Shown here: in pieces, positions 16,862 through 24,962 of the stretch
Layout: the number at the start of each line of letters is the position of its first letter
Position numbering within the stretch: the stretch's first letter is position 1
Assembly: GCA_020426845.1 (NCBI GenBank)
Contig: JAGQPF010000483.1
Coordinates: 1-40,731, forward strand
Source of the DNA: Planctomycetales bacterium
Lineage (GTDB): Bacteria > Planctomycetota > Planctomycetia > Pirellulales > Pirellulaceae
Direction: 5' to 3'
DNA: 40,731 nucleotides
Notes under the pieces: generated by a model
Told to the model about the DNA's origin: nothing
What the model saw: the letters and a program-made list of their open reading frames with translations, nothing else
The model's database searches: none
Program-made: the position numbers and the translations under genes

Positions 16862-19800
16862 ATGTCGAACCTTCCGCGAAACTGTCCCGCGCGATGCTGC
16901 GCGGCGACGGTATTGTTGATCACCGCCTCCGCTTTCGCCCAATCGACCCCAACGTCGCCCCCAACGCAGCGTCCCGCGGCGGCAGCCGCCTTCGATGCCC
17001 AGTTGGCGTCCGAGCGGTTGGTGGCTTGGTGCATTGTCCCGTTCGATGCCACGAAGCGGTCACCTCAGCAGCGGGCTCAGATGCTGAAGACGCTCGGCCT
17101 GCGCCGTTGCGCTTACGATTGGCGCGCCGAGCATGTTGAGTCGTTCGAGGAGGAGATCCTCCAATACAAGCAGCACGGCATCGAGTACTTCGCTTTCTGG
17201 AGCGAGCATCCGCAAGCCTTCGAGCTGTTCAAGAAGCATGACTTGCATCCGCAGATCTGGCGGATGATGCCCAGCCCCGACGCAGCCACGCAAACGGAAC
17301 GGGTCGAGCTGGCGGCACAAGCGATGGCGCCGCTGGCCAAGCAGACGGCCGAAATGAAATGCAAGCTGGGAATCTACAACCACGGCGGCTGGGCGGGCGA
17401 ACCGGAGAATATGGTCGCCGTCTGTCTGCGTCTCCGCGAAATGGGCTACGACCACGTTGGCATCGTTTACAACTTCCACCACGGCCACGAGCATATTGGC
17501 GATTGGAAACGCCATTGGGCAGCGATGAAGCCGTTGGTCCACTGCCTCAACCTTAACGGGATGCGGGCCACGCCGGAGCCAAAGATCCTTGGGCTGGGCA
17601 AGGGCGAGCATGAACTGGAAATGATGCGCGTGGTCCGCGAGTCGGGGTATGACGGACCGATCGGCATTCTGGATCACCGCCCCGAGTTGGACGCGGCGGA
17701 ATCGCTCCAAGAAAACTTGGATGGATTGAAGTGGCTTCGCGCCGAATTGAAGTCGCCCGGCAGCGGCGGCGCCAAGCCGGTGGTTAGCGTCAAGCGGCCC
17801 GCCGGTGAATTCGGCCACAGCCAAGTCGTCCCGAGCCCCCCGTCCATCCGCGAACTTCCGCTCACCGCGGAGTGCGTGGCGAGCCTTGCTCGCAAGGACA
17901 ACTACAACATCTTGGTTGCCTCCGAGACCAAAACTTCGCCGCTGCACTGGGAGATTTTCTCCATGCGTGGCAGCGGACATTTCACGGCCTACTTTCCCGG
18001 ACTGACTCCTGACCATGTCCGCTCCAGTGTGGACATCTGTGACGGCAAGCCGCATCGGCTCGCGATGGTCTACGAGAGCTCCCGTGTGCGGCTGTTGGTG
18101 GACGGCAAGGTCGTCGCGGACGCCAACGTGAAGCGAGTGCGCGAAGCCGGCGAGAGCAAGCCCGGAGGGCTGGGGTTGGGCCGGCTCGTGGAGGGAGGGC
18201 TTAGCTGCTCGGGGCACATTGACTGGATCCACCTGCAACGGGGCGCGGCTACCGAAGAGGTTGCGGCCTTGGCACAGCCGGCGGCGGGCGATCGCACGCT
18301 AAAGCTATGGCGATTCGACAAGCCAGCAGCGGAGTCGGCGGCGGCGGCGAAATTCGCGCCGTATGATGCCGATCTGGTGGCGGAATTGGTGGCCGCGGCC
18401 GCGGAGCATGGCGATGCCGCGCGCGGGGCGAGAGTGTTTGCTCATGCCAAATTTGCCTGCCTGTCGTGCCATCGCGCGCTCGGACATGGCGGAGCGATCG
18501 GCCCCGATCTGTCTCAGGTCGCTCGCCAACGCACACCGACCCAGCTGGTCGAGTCGTTGTTTTGGCCTCGTCGCGAGGTCAAGCCCGAGTTTGTGATGTG
18601 GCACGCCATGACGGATGACGGCGAAGTGCTCAAGGGGTATCGGCTTCCCGGTGACGACATATTGTCACTCAAGGACCCGGCCACGGGCGTCGTCCGCAAA
18701 GTGCCTCGAGACCAGGTGACTCGGCTGCGCGACGCGGCCACCCTAATGCCCGATGGCCTTGCCCAGTCCATGACTCGGCGGCAACAGCTGGACGTGATTC
18801 GGTTCTTGACCACATTGGGAGCCGAGGAAGCGACTGAATCCTTGGCGCCGTTGGCCATGACACTGATGCACGCGCACTCGCATCGCCCTGCGGAGTTCAA
18901 ATACGATCGAGCCCCTTTGCGGCCCGCGGACTGGCCGAGTTGGCAACACGCGGTCAATCGCGACCGGATTTACGATTTTTATACCAAGCAAGCCGAGCAC
19001 TTCCGCACGCAACCGGCAGTGCCGATGTTGCTCGCGGCGTTCCCCGGACTGGATGGCGGGCAGCAAGGCCACTGGGGGAATCAGAACGAGCAGACCTGGG
19101 CCGACAATCGCTGGAACGATGTCCGATTGGGCTCGGTGCAATGCGGAGTGTTTCGAGGCGCGGGCAAGACGGTTCCCCGGGCAGTTTGTGTGCAGTTGGG
19201 TGACGCCGGTGACGTGTTTGCCTGCTTCAACCCCGAGACGCTTGAGTACGAAGCGGTGTGGAAGGGCGAGTTCTTGAAGTTCTCCGGCGTCCGGCACGGA
19301 TTTCTTCATGGAGTGGAGATGGCAGGGCGGCCCACGGAGACCGCCACGCCGCTCGGCCGTCCTCAACCGGAGCTGCCGTTCCAATATCGAGGGTTCTATC
19401 GGCATGGCCAGCGAGTCCTGTTTCGGTTCCGCATCGGGGAAACGGATTACCTCGACGCGCCGTGGGCCGAAGAGGGCCGCTTTGTGCGGCACGTCGCGCC
19501 GCTGGCGGAGCATCCATTGCGAGGGCTGCTAAAGGGCGGCGATGCTCAGTGGCCCCAAACTTTGGAGCTGCCCGTGCGACTTGCGACGACGGCCGCGGAG
19601 GGACCGCCCTATGTCATCGACACCTTCGTGATGCCAACGGAAAATCCTTGGAACGTGCCGCTTTTCTGCGGTGGCCATGACTTTTTGTCGAACGGCGATG
19701 CGTTGATCTGCACGATGCACGGCGACGTGTGGCGAGTCACGGACGAAGGCGAGACCGCTCGCTGGCGTCGATTCGCATCGGGACTACATCAGCCGCTGGG

Positions 19801-21397
19801 GCTGGTGGTCGCCGAAGACCGCATTTACGTGCTGTGTCGAGACCAGTTGACGGAGTTGATTGACCGCAACGGCGACGGAGAGGCGGATGAGTACCGAAGA
19901 ATCAGCAGCGCGTTCGATACCTCGCCTGCGGGCCACGATTTCATCTGCGGTCTGCAAATAGATCGGCAGAACCGGTTCTATACGGCGTCGGGCAACCAGG
20001 GGTTGATCCGGATCTCTGCCGGGGCCGAGAAGGTGGAGGTGCTGGGAACCGGGTTTCGCAATCCCGATGGATTGGGACTCCGCCCTGATGGACTCGTCAC
20101 GGTTCCGTGTTCGGAAGGCAGTTGGACGCCCGCATCGCAAATCTGCGGCTTCTTTGCGGACAAGGCCAACAGCGACGACGGGGACAAGCGGCCGCCCTTC
20201 TTTGGACTGGGCGGGCCCGAGCGCGGCAAGGTGCTGGCGCCATTGGCTTATCTGCCTCGCGGGTTGGACAACTCAAGCGGCGGGCAGGTCTATGTTGACA
20301 GCAATCGCTGGGGGCCGCTGTCGGGCCAGATGGTGCATCTTTCGTTTGGAGCGGGCAGCCAATTCCTGCTGCTGGTCGACCAAGTCGACGGACAATTGCA
20401 AGGCGCGGTCTCGCCGCTGCCGGGCGAGTTTCTGTCAGGCGCACATCGTGGCCGCTTTCATCCACGCGACGGACAACTATATGTCAGTGGGATGGCTGGC
20501 TGGGGGAGTTACACTCCCGAGGACGGTTGTTTCCAACGGGTTCGCTACACCGGAGCGCGGGCGCAGCTGCCGATTCGCCATCGAGCCCATCAAAACGGCG
20601 TCCTCGTGACCTTCAGCGAGCCCGTGTCGTCTCGCATCGCCGAGGACCCTCGCAGTCACTTTGCACAATGCTGGAACTATCGCTTCAGTGGCGGATACGG
20701 CTCCCCCGAATTCTCCACACGCCACCCCGGCGTGGTCGGCCACGACCCGCTCGAGATCTCCTCATGCCACGTGCAGCCCGATGGCCGGTCGGTGTTCCTG
20801 GAGATCCCCGAATTGCAGCCATGCAGCCAGCTGCACCTGCGAATGCATGTCGGCGAAGGCGACGCTTGCGACCTGTTTCTGACGGTGAATCGTCTGGCAG
20901 AGCCGTTTGCGAAGTTCCCCGGCTATCAGCCGGTCGAGAAGGTCGTCGCCGCGCACCCATTGGAGAGCGACCTGGCGCTGGCCGACGAACGAAAGCCAAA
21001 CCCGTGGGCGAAGCGCATCCCTGGAGCGCGAGTCATCCGACTGGAGACGGGCAAGAACTTGACGTTCGCCCAGACAACGCTGAACGCAGCCCCGGGAGAA
21101 GCGTTGGAGCTGGTATTGGTGAACCCCGATGTCGTCCCGCACAACTGGGCGCTGACGGCGCCCGGCTCGCTGCGGACGGTGGGTGAAATGGCGAACCACT
21201 TGGTCGCCGATCCGGCGGCGTTTGCGAGACACTATATTCCCGAAACCGACCTGGTGCTCGCCCACACCGACGTCGTGTCCCCGGGCACCGAGTTCCACAT
21301 CTATTTTCGAGCCCCCTCCAAGCCCGGACGGTATCCCTATTTATGCACTTTTCCGGGCCATTGGATGGTGATGAACGGCGAGCTGGTGGTGAAGTAG
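16862..21397 (+). CDS. Multi-domain exported fusion: TIM barrel, haem c, propeller, cupredoxin
   Basis: The 1511-residue protein starts at ATG 16862, which gives a signal peptide (CCAATVLLITASAFAQS). Domains in order: a xylose-isomerase-like TIM barrel (about 49-296; LGIYNHGGWAGEPENM, HHGHEHIG, GPIGILDHRPE); a LamG-like sandwich (about 335-465); a PVC-type haem domain (about 515-660) with CLSCH at 533-537 and the likely Met ligand in TLMPDG; a DUF6797-like segment (about 690-880); a propeller (about 919-1230; GHDFLSNGDALICTMHGDVW); a small sandwich; and a C-terminal cupredoxin (about 1390-1511). The copper ligands are complete and azurin-like: H1427 in PHNW, then C1495, H1500 and M1504 in CTFPGHWMVM (C-x4-H-x3-M). 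Haem and copper in one exported chain suggest internal electron transfer, perhaps from a sugar handled by the barrel. Individual domains are sure; the joint function is inference. Confidence 0.93.
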   Translation: MSNLPRNCPARCCAATVLLITASAFAQSTPTSPPTQRPAAAAAFDAQLASERLVAWCIVPFDATKRSPQQRAQMLKTLGLRRCAYDWRAEHVESFEEEILQYKQHGIEYFAFWSEHPQAFELFKKHDLHPQIWRMMPSPDAATQTERVELAAQAMAPLAKQTAEMKCKLGIYNHGGWAGEPENMVAVCLRLREMGYDHVGIVYNFHHGHEHIGDWKRHWAAMKPLVHCLNLNGMRATPEPKILGLGKGEHELEMMRVVRESGYDGPIGILDHRPELDAAESLQENLDGLKWLRAELKSPGSGGAKPVVSVKRPAGEFGHSQVVPSPPSIRELPLTAECVASLARKDNYNILVASETKTSPLHWEIFSMRGSGHFTAYFPGLTPDHVRSSVDICDGKPHRLAMVYESSRVRLLVDGKVVADANVKRVREAGESKPGGLGLGRLVEGGLSCSGHIDWIHLQRGAATEEVAALAQPAAGDRTLKLWRFDKPAAESAAAAKFAPYDADLVAELVAAAAEHGDAARGARVFAHAKFACLSCHRALGHGGAIGPDLSQVARQRTPTQLVESLFWPRREVKPEFVMWHAMTDDGEVLKGYRLPGDDILSLKDPATGVVRKVPRDQVTRLRDAATLMPDGLAQSMTRRQQLDVIRFLTTLGAEEATESLAPLAMTLMHAHSHRPAEFKYDRAPLRPADWPSWQHAVNRDRIYDFYTKQAEHFRTQPAVPMLLAAFPGLDGGQQGHWGNQNEQTWADNRWNDVRLGSVQCGVFRGAGKTVPRAVCVQLGDAGDVFACFNPETLEYEAVWKGEFLKFSGVRHGFLHGVEMAGRPTETATPLGRPQPELPFQYRGFYRHGQRVLFRFRIGETDYLDAPWAEEGRFVRHVAPLAEHPLRGLLKGGDAQWPQTLELPVRLATTAAEGPPYVIDTFVMPTENPWNVPLFCGGHDFLSNGDALICTMHGDVWRVTDEGETARWRRFASGLHQPLGLVVAEDRIYVLCRDQLTELIDRNGDGEADEYRRISSAFDTSPAGHDFICGLQIDRQNRFYTASGNQGLIRISAGAEKVEVLGTGFRNPDGLGLRPDGLVTVPCSEGSWTPASQICGFFADKANSDDGDKRPPFFGLGGPERGKVLAPLAYLPRGLDNSSGGQVYVDSNRWGPLSGQMVHLSFGAGSQFLLLVDQVDGQLQGAVSPLPGEFLSGAHRGRFHPRDGQLYVSGMAGWGSYTPEDGCFQRVRYTGARAQLPIRHRAHQNGVLVTFSEPVSSRIAEDPRSHFAQCWNYRFSGGYGSPEFSTRHPGVVGHDPLEISSCHVQPDGRSVFLEIPELQPCSQLHLRMHVGEGDACDLFLTVNRLAEPFAKFPGYQPVEKVVAAHPLESDLALADERKPNPWAKRIPGARVIRLETGKNLTFAQTTLNAAPGEALELVLVNPDVVPHNWALTAPGSLRTVGEMANHLVADPAAFARHYIPETDLVLAHTDVVSPGTEFHIYFRAPSKPGRYPYLCTFPGHWMVMNGELVVK

Positions 21398-21726
21398 CCC
21401 AAAAAGGAAACCCGAAGCGTGAGCGAGGGATCGGCAGCTCAGTCCCCGTCTGAAGCTAATCAACTTCGTCGATCGGAAAGGAAACCCGAAGCGTAAGCGA
21501 GGGATCGGAAGTACAGGAAACCCGAAGCGTGAGAGCGTGAGCGAGGCATCGGACAAGAACCCCGAAGCGTCAGAGCGTCCGCGAGGGATCGGCAGCTCAG
21601 TCCCCGCCCGCTCGCCCGCCGGTCGGTTGCAATCTCGCCCCGATCGGGAAGAATACAGCATTGGTTTCGCGGATTGCCTATCGCCTGCCCAATTGAGGCG
21701 GGCCGTTCATCAACAAAGGATTGATT
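21398..21726. other. Gap filled by dispersed repeats
   Basis: The 329-base gap after the fusion gene is largely occupied by four copies of a short dispersed repeat (separate entry). An AAAGGA ribosome-binding site for the lipoprotein gene lies at 21715-21720. No further gene seen. Confidence 0.6.
21406..21606 (+). repeat. Four copies of a short GAAACCCGAAGCG repeat
   Basis: The core reads GGAAACCCGAAGCGTGAGCG followed by AGGGATCGG. Copies are at 21406-21434, 21480-21508, 21516-21552 (with an internal GAGCGT insertion) and 21556-21592. The first and last copies also share the following CAGCTCAGTCCCCG (21435-21448 and 21593-21606). Inverted copies occur at 24837-24905 and 36950-36985. Confidence 0.9.
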
Positions 21727-22314
21727 GTGTACAAGTCCATTCTCGGCCTGTTTTTGGTTGCTCCCCTGGTGATTGGCTGCGGTGGCGGTTCGACGCCTCC
21801 CGGAGGGGATCCCATTCCCAAGCATGACCACGACCACGAAGCTCATGCGACTACGTTTCCCGCCGCGGTCGATGAGTTGGTTGCCATTCACGATGCCGTG
21901 AAGTCCGCGATGGACGCGGGTGACATTGAGAAGGCACACACGCCGCTGCACGAGGTGGGCCACGTGCTGGAGAATGTCGAAGGACTGGCCGAAAAGCTCG
22001 AGGGTGAAGCCAAACAGGCGGCGACCGAGGCAATCGATGCGTTGTTCAAGGCCTACGGTGACGTCGACCAGAAATTGCATGGCCAGAAGGGCGCCGACTA
22101 CGCGGATGTGTCGGCCGACATTGACGCGGCTGTCGCCGTGTTGGTGGGCCTGAAGGGCAAGAACGATGGAGAATCGGAGCCGGCCCCCGAGCCAGGCGCT
22201 CCGCCGGCGACAGAACTTCCTCCGGCTCCGGCGACAGAACTTCCTCCAGCTCCGGCTCCGGAATCGGAACCGGGAGTGAAAGATGGCGCCGAATCCGAGG
22301 CAAAGACCGAATAG
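21727..22314 (+). CDS. Small lipoprotein with His-rich N-terminus
   Basis: I chose GTG 21727 (195 residues) because AAAGGA lies six bases upstream. An in-frame TTG at 21721 directly abuts that site. The N-terminus is a lipoprotein signal with lipobox LVIGC (Cys 18), so the protein should be membrane-anchored. It has a Gly/Pro linker and a His-rich stretch, PKHDHDHEAH (H33, H35, H37, H40), that may bind metal. A helical domain of about 110 residues follows (HDAVKSAMDAGDIEKAHTPL, HVLENVEGLAEKLEGEA), then a low-complexity Pro/Ala/Glu tail with a repeated ATELPPAP. I do not recognise the family. It directly follows the haem/cupredoxin fusion gene, so a role in metal supply to that protein is conceivable but unproven. 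Confidence 0.8.
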   Translation: MYKSILGLFLVAPLVIGCGGGSTPPGGDPIPKHDHDHEAHATTFPAAVDELVAIHDAVKSAMDAGDIEKAHTPLHEVGHVLENVEGLAEKLEGEAKQAATEAIDALFKAYGDVDQKLHGQKGADYADVSADIDAAVAVLVGLKGKNDGESEPAPEPGAPPATELPPAPATELPPAPAPESEPGVKDGAESEAKTE

Positions 22315-22624
22315 CCACTTCACCGGCTATCGGAAACGTCTTTCTCCTGCGGCAAAGTGCCGTCTTCCGCTGGGCAATTGTGGTTTCAGTAGGGCGAGCG
22401 CAAAACGCTCGCCCTTTTTGCTGCGCTGACAGTGGTTGTGGAAATGGGCCTTGCTTCGGGTGTATCATGGCAGCCACTGAAGAACACTTGGTTTGGGCCA
22501 CTGGCCCCGGCAATCGGCGGCGCGTTGATCCACACCATCAAGGCGTTGCGTTTGCCAGCCGGGTGTTCCACTCGTCGATAGCTCACCTTTGGCCACCCTT
22601 CCTGCCTTTTGCCAACAAAGCACC
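22315..22624. other. Gap with terminator
   Basis: The 310-base gap contains a strong terminator at 22392-22419 (separate entry). The remaining 200 bases should carry the promoter of the following gene, but I see no clear promoter boxes. Confidence 0.5.
22392..22419 (+). terminator. Intrinsic terminator after lipoprotein gene
   Basis: GGGCGAGCG (22392-22400) pairs perfectly with CGCTCGCCC (22406-22414) around CAAAA, followed by five T. It lies about 80 bases after the lipoprotein stop and splits the long plus-strand run into at least two transcripts. Confidence 0.92.
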
Positions 22625-24811
22625 ATGAAACTGCCACTTCGTTTTCTGTTTGCGCTCACCCTGCTGGCAATCAGCGCCACGGCCCCGGCCTTTGCCGAAG
22701 AGATCCGACTGGGAATCATTGGGCTCGACACTTCCCATGCGATTGCGTTCACGAAGATCCTGAACGACCCGGCCGCGCCGCCGGAGCTGGCTGGTTGTCG
22801 CGTCGTCGCGGTCTATCCACAGGGAAGCCGTGACATCGAGTCCAGTGTCAGCCGAGTGCCGAACTATCTTCGGGACATCAAGCAGTACAACGTCGAGGTG
22901 GTCGATTCGATCGAAACCTTGCTCACCAAAGTGGACGGCGTTTTGTTGGAGACCAACGACGGGCGCCCGCATCTCGAGCAGTTGCGCCCCGTGCTGAAGG
23001 CCGGCAAGCCGGTCTTTATCGACAAGCCGATTGCGGGCTCTCTGGAGGATGCAATCACGATTTTTCGCGAGGCCAAGGCGGCCAACGTCCCGCTGTTCTC
23101 GTCGTCCTCGCTGAGATTCGGCAAGAACACGCAAGAGGCTCGCGCGGGACTTTACGGCAAGGTCAGCCATTGTGAGACGCACAGCCCGGCCAGCCTCGAG
23201 GCGACACATCCCGATCTGTTCTGGTATGGCATTCACGGCGTCGAGTCGCTGTTCACGGTGATGGGCACGGGATGCCAGTCGGTCGTGCGCTCCAAGGATG
23301 AAGAAGGCAAGATCGTCGTCACCGGCAAGTGGGAAGGCGGACGGGTTGGCATCTATCGCGAAGGCAAGGGCTACGGCGGGCACGCCAAGGGCGACAAGGG
23401 CGAGGGGCCGGTTGGATCCTACGACACCTACCGGCCTCTGGTAGTGGAGATCGTCAAGTTCCTCCGCACCGGCAAGCCTCCGGTGTCCGCCGAGGAGACG
23501 CTGGAGATTTACGCCTTCATGGAGGCGGCCGATGAGAGCAAGCGGCGCGGCGGCGCGGAAGTTACCTTGAAGTCGGTGATGGACCGTGTTGCCGAGTTCA
23601 AGCCGTTGTTCAACGGCAAGGACCTGGCGGGTTGGAAAGGCTTGGTGGGCAATCCCAAGACGCGAGCCGCCATGTCGGCTGACGAATTGGCCGCGGCTCA
23701 GGCCAAGGCCGACGAGAGCATGCGAGAGCACTGGAAGGTGGTCGATGGTGTGCTCGAGTTCGACGGCAAGGGCCAAAGTCTCTGCACCGACAAGGACTAC
23801 GCCGACTTCGAGATGTTCGTGGACTGGAAGATTCTGAAGGCGGGCGACAGCGGCATCTACTTGCGCGGCAGTCCGCAGGTTCAGATTTGGGACACCGAGC
23901 ACGAGCCGTACTTCCGCCACGGCGCCGATCAGGGATCGGGCTCGTTTTGGAACAATCAGAAGAACCCCCGCTTCCCCTTGAAGAAGGCGGACCGTCCGGT
24001 CGGCGAGTGGAACACGTTCTACATTCGCATGATTGGCGAGCGAGCCACGATCAAACTGAACGACCACACCGTCGTCGACGACGTGGTGCTGGAGAATTAC
24101 TGGGACCGCTCGCGGCCGATCTTCCCCAGAGAACAAATTGAGCTGCAGAACCACGGCAATACACTCTACTTCCGCAACATTCGGCTCCGCGAGATCGGCG
24201 GCGACGAGGCGAACGCCTACCTGGCCGGCAAGGACTCGGACGGGTTCACACCGCTGTTGGGCGACGAGAAACGCGATCTGTGGACGGGCGACGTCGACAG
24301 CTACGAGTTCCAGGGCAACACCGTGTCATGCAAGGAGGGGCAAGGCGGCAACCTGTTCACCAAGAAAGAGTACGGCGACTTCGTATCCCGACTCGAGTTC
24401 AAGCTGCCGCCTGGCGGCAACAACGGCCTGGCCATCCGCTTTGACGGCAAGGGGCGCCCGCATCTGGACGGCTTGGAGCTGCAGGTGCTCGACGACGATC
24501 ACGAGAAGTACAAGAGCCTCGATCCTCGGCAGTATCACGGCTCGGTCTACGGCCTGGTCGCGGCTCATCGGGGCTACTTGCGGCCGACCGGCCAGTGGAA
24601 TTTCCAACAGGTGACCATGCAGGGATCCCACGTGAAAGTGGAGCTGAACGGCTACACCATCGTCGACGCGGACCTGAAAGAGGTTCGCGAGTCAAAAGAC
24701 GGCCCCGTCCCTCCCGGCGCGCAGCGATCGGCCGGTCACTTCGGCTTTGCCGGACACAATGACCCCGTCTCGTTCCGCAACGTGTCGATTCGCGAGCTTG
24801 GCGCCAAGTGA
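22625..24811 (+). CDS. Gfo/Idh/MocA oxidoreductase fused to two DUF1080 domains
   Basis: The 728-residue protein starts at ATG 22625 (MKLPLRFLFALTLLAISATA), a Sec-type signal without twin arginines. Residues 25-320 are Gfo/Idh/MocA-like: Rossmann strand IRLGIIGLDTSHAIAF (30-38), GKPVFIDKP with DKP (133-135) where the family usually has EKP, and IHGVE with H204 near the usual catalytic His. The loop GIIGLDTSH lacks the normal GxGxxG glycines, so dinucleotide binding may be altered. Two DUF1080 domains follow, at about 324-523 (FKPLFNGKDLAGWKG, SGIYLRG, IELQNHGN) and 539-726 (GFTPLLGDEKRDLW, NNGLAIRF, GHFGFAGHNDPVSFRN). DUF1080 is a 3-keto-disaccharide hydrolase family; Gfo/Idh enzymes can make 3-keto sugars. 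The fusion would join oxidation and cleavage; substrate unknown. Confidence 0.92.
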   Translation: MKLPLRFLFALTLLAISATAPAFAEEIRLGIIGLDTSHAIAFTKILNDPAAPPELAGCRVVAVYPQGSRDIESSVSRVPNYLRDIKQYNVEVVDSIETLLTKVDGVLLETNDGRPHLEQLRPVLKAGKPVFIDKPIAGSLEDAITIFREAKAANVPLFSSSSLRFGKNTQEARAGLYGKVSHCETHSPASLEATHPDLFWYGIHGVESLFTVMGTGCQSVVRSKDEEGKIVVTGKWEGGRVGIYREGKGYGGHAKGDKGEGPVGSYDTYRPLVVEIVKFLRTGKPPVSAEETLEIYAFMEAADESKRRGGAEVTLKSVMDRVAEFKPLFNGKDLAGWKGLVGNPKTRAAMSADELAAAQAKADESMREHWKVVDGVLEFDGKGQSLCTDKDYADFEMFVDWKILKAGDSGIYLRGSPQVQIWDTEHEPYFRHGADQGSGSFWNNQKNPRFPLKKADRPVGEWNTFYIRMIGERATIKLNDHTVVDDVVLENYWDRSRPIFPREQIELQNHGNTLYFRNIRLREIGGDEANAYLAGKDSDGFTPLLGDEKRDLWTGDVDSYEFQGNTVSCKEGQGGNLFTKKEYGDFVSRLEFKLPPGGNNGLAIRFDGKGRPHLDGLELQVLDDDHEKYKSLDPRQYHGSVYGLVAAHRGYLRPTGQWNFQQVTMQGSHVKVELNGYTIVDADLKEVRESKDGPVPPGAQRSAGHFGFAGHNDPVSFRNVSIRELGAK

Positions 24812-24836
24812 AGTGACGCCAGGTAGGGAGCGGTTT

Positions 24837-24905
24837 GATCCTCGGGTTTCCTTCAGATTACTCCCGTATTTCACCGCTCATCCCTCGCTTACGCTTCGGG
24901 CCTCC
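24837..24905 (-). repeat. Dispersed repeat, inverted copies
   Basis: Two copies of the repeat seen at 21406-21606 lie here in the opposite direction. A shortened one reads TCCTCGGGTTTCCTT (about 24838-24852). A fuller one reads ATCCCTCGCTTACGCTTCGG, continuing GCCTCC (24880-24905). They sit just after the stop of the oxidoreductase fusion. Confidence 0.75.
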
Positions 24906-24962
24906 TTCCCGATCACCTATCGATTAATCCACATCCGCACTCCACCCGAGATGTTCGAACCG

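Noticed and set aside
17060-18238. 392-codon minus-strand frame
   Set aside because: It is antisense to the TIM-barrel part of the fusion gene. No signal, ribosome-binding site or domain.
21406-21606. CRISPR array or ori-type iterons
   Set aside because: Copies are irregularly spaced, vary in length, and recur inverted elsewhere; no cas or replication gene is nearby. A dispersed repeat explains them better.
22583-24154. 523-codon minus-strand frame
   Set aside because: It is antisense to the oxidoreductase fusion, which has unmistakable domains. GC-rich codon bias opens this frame.
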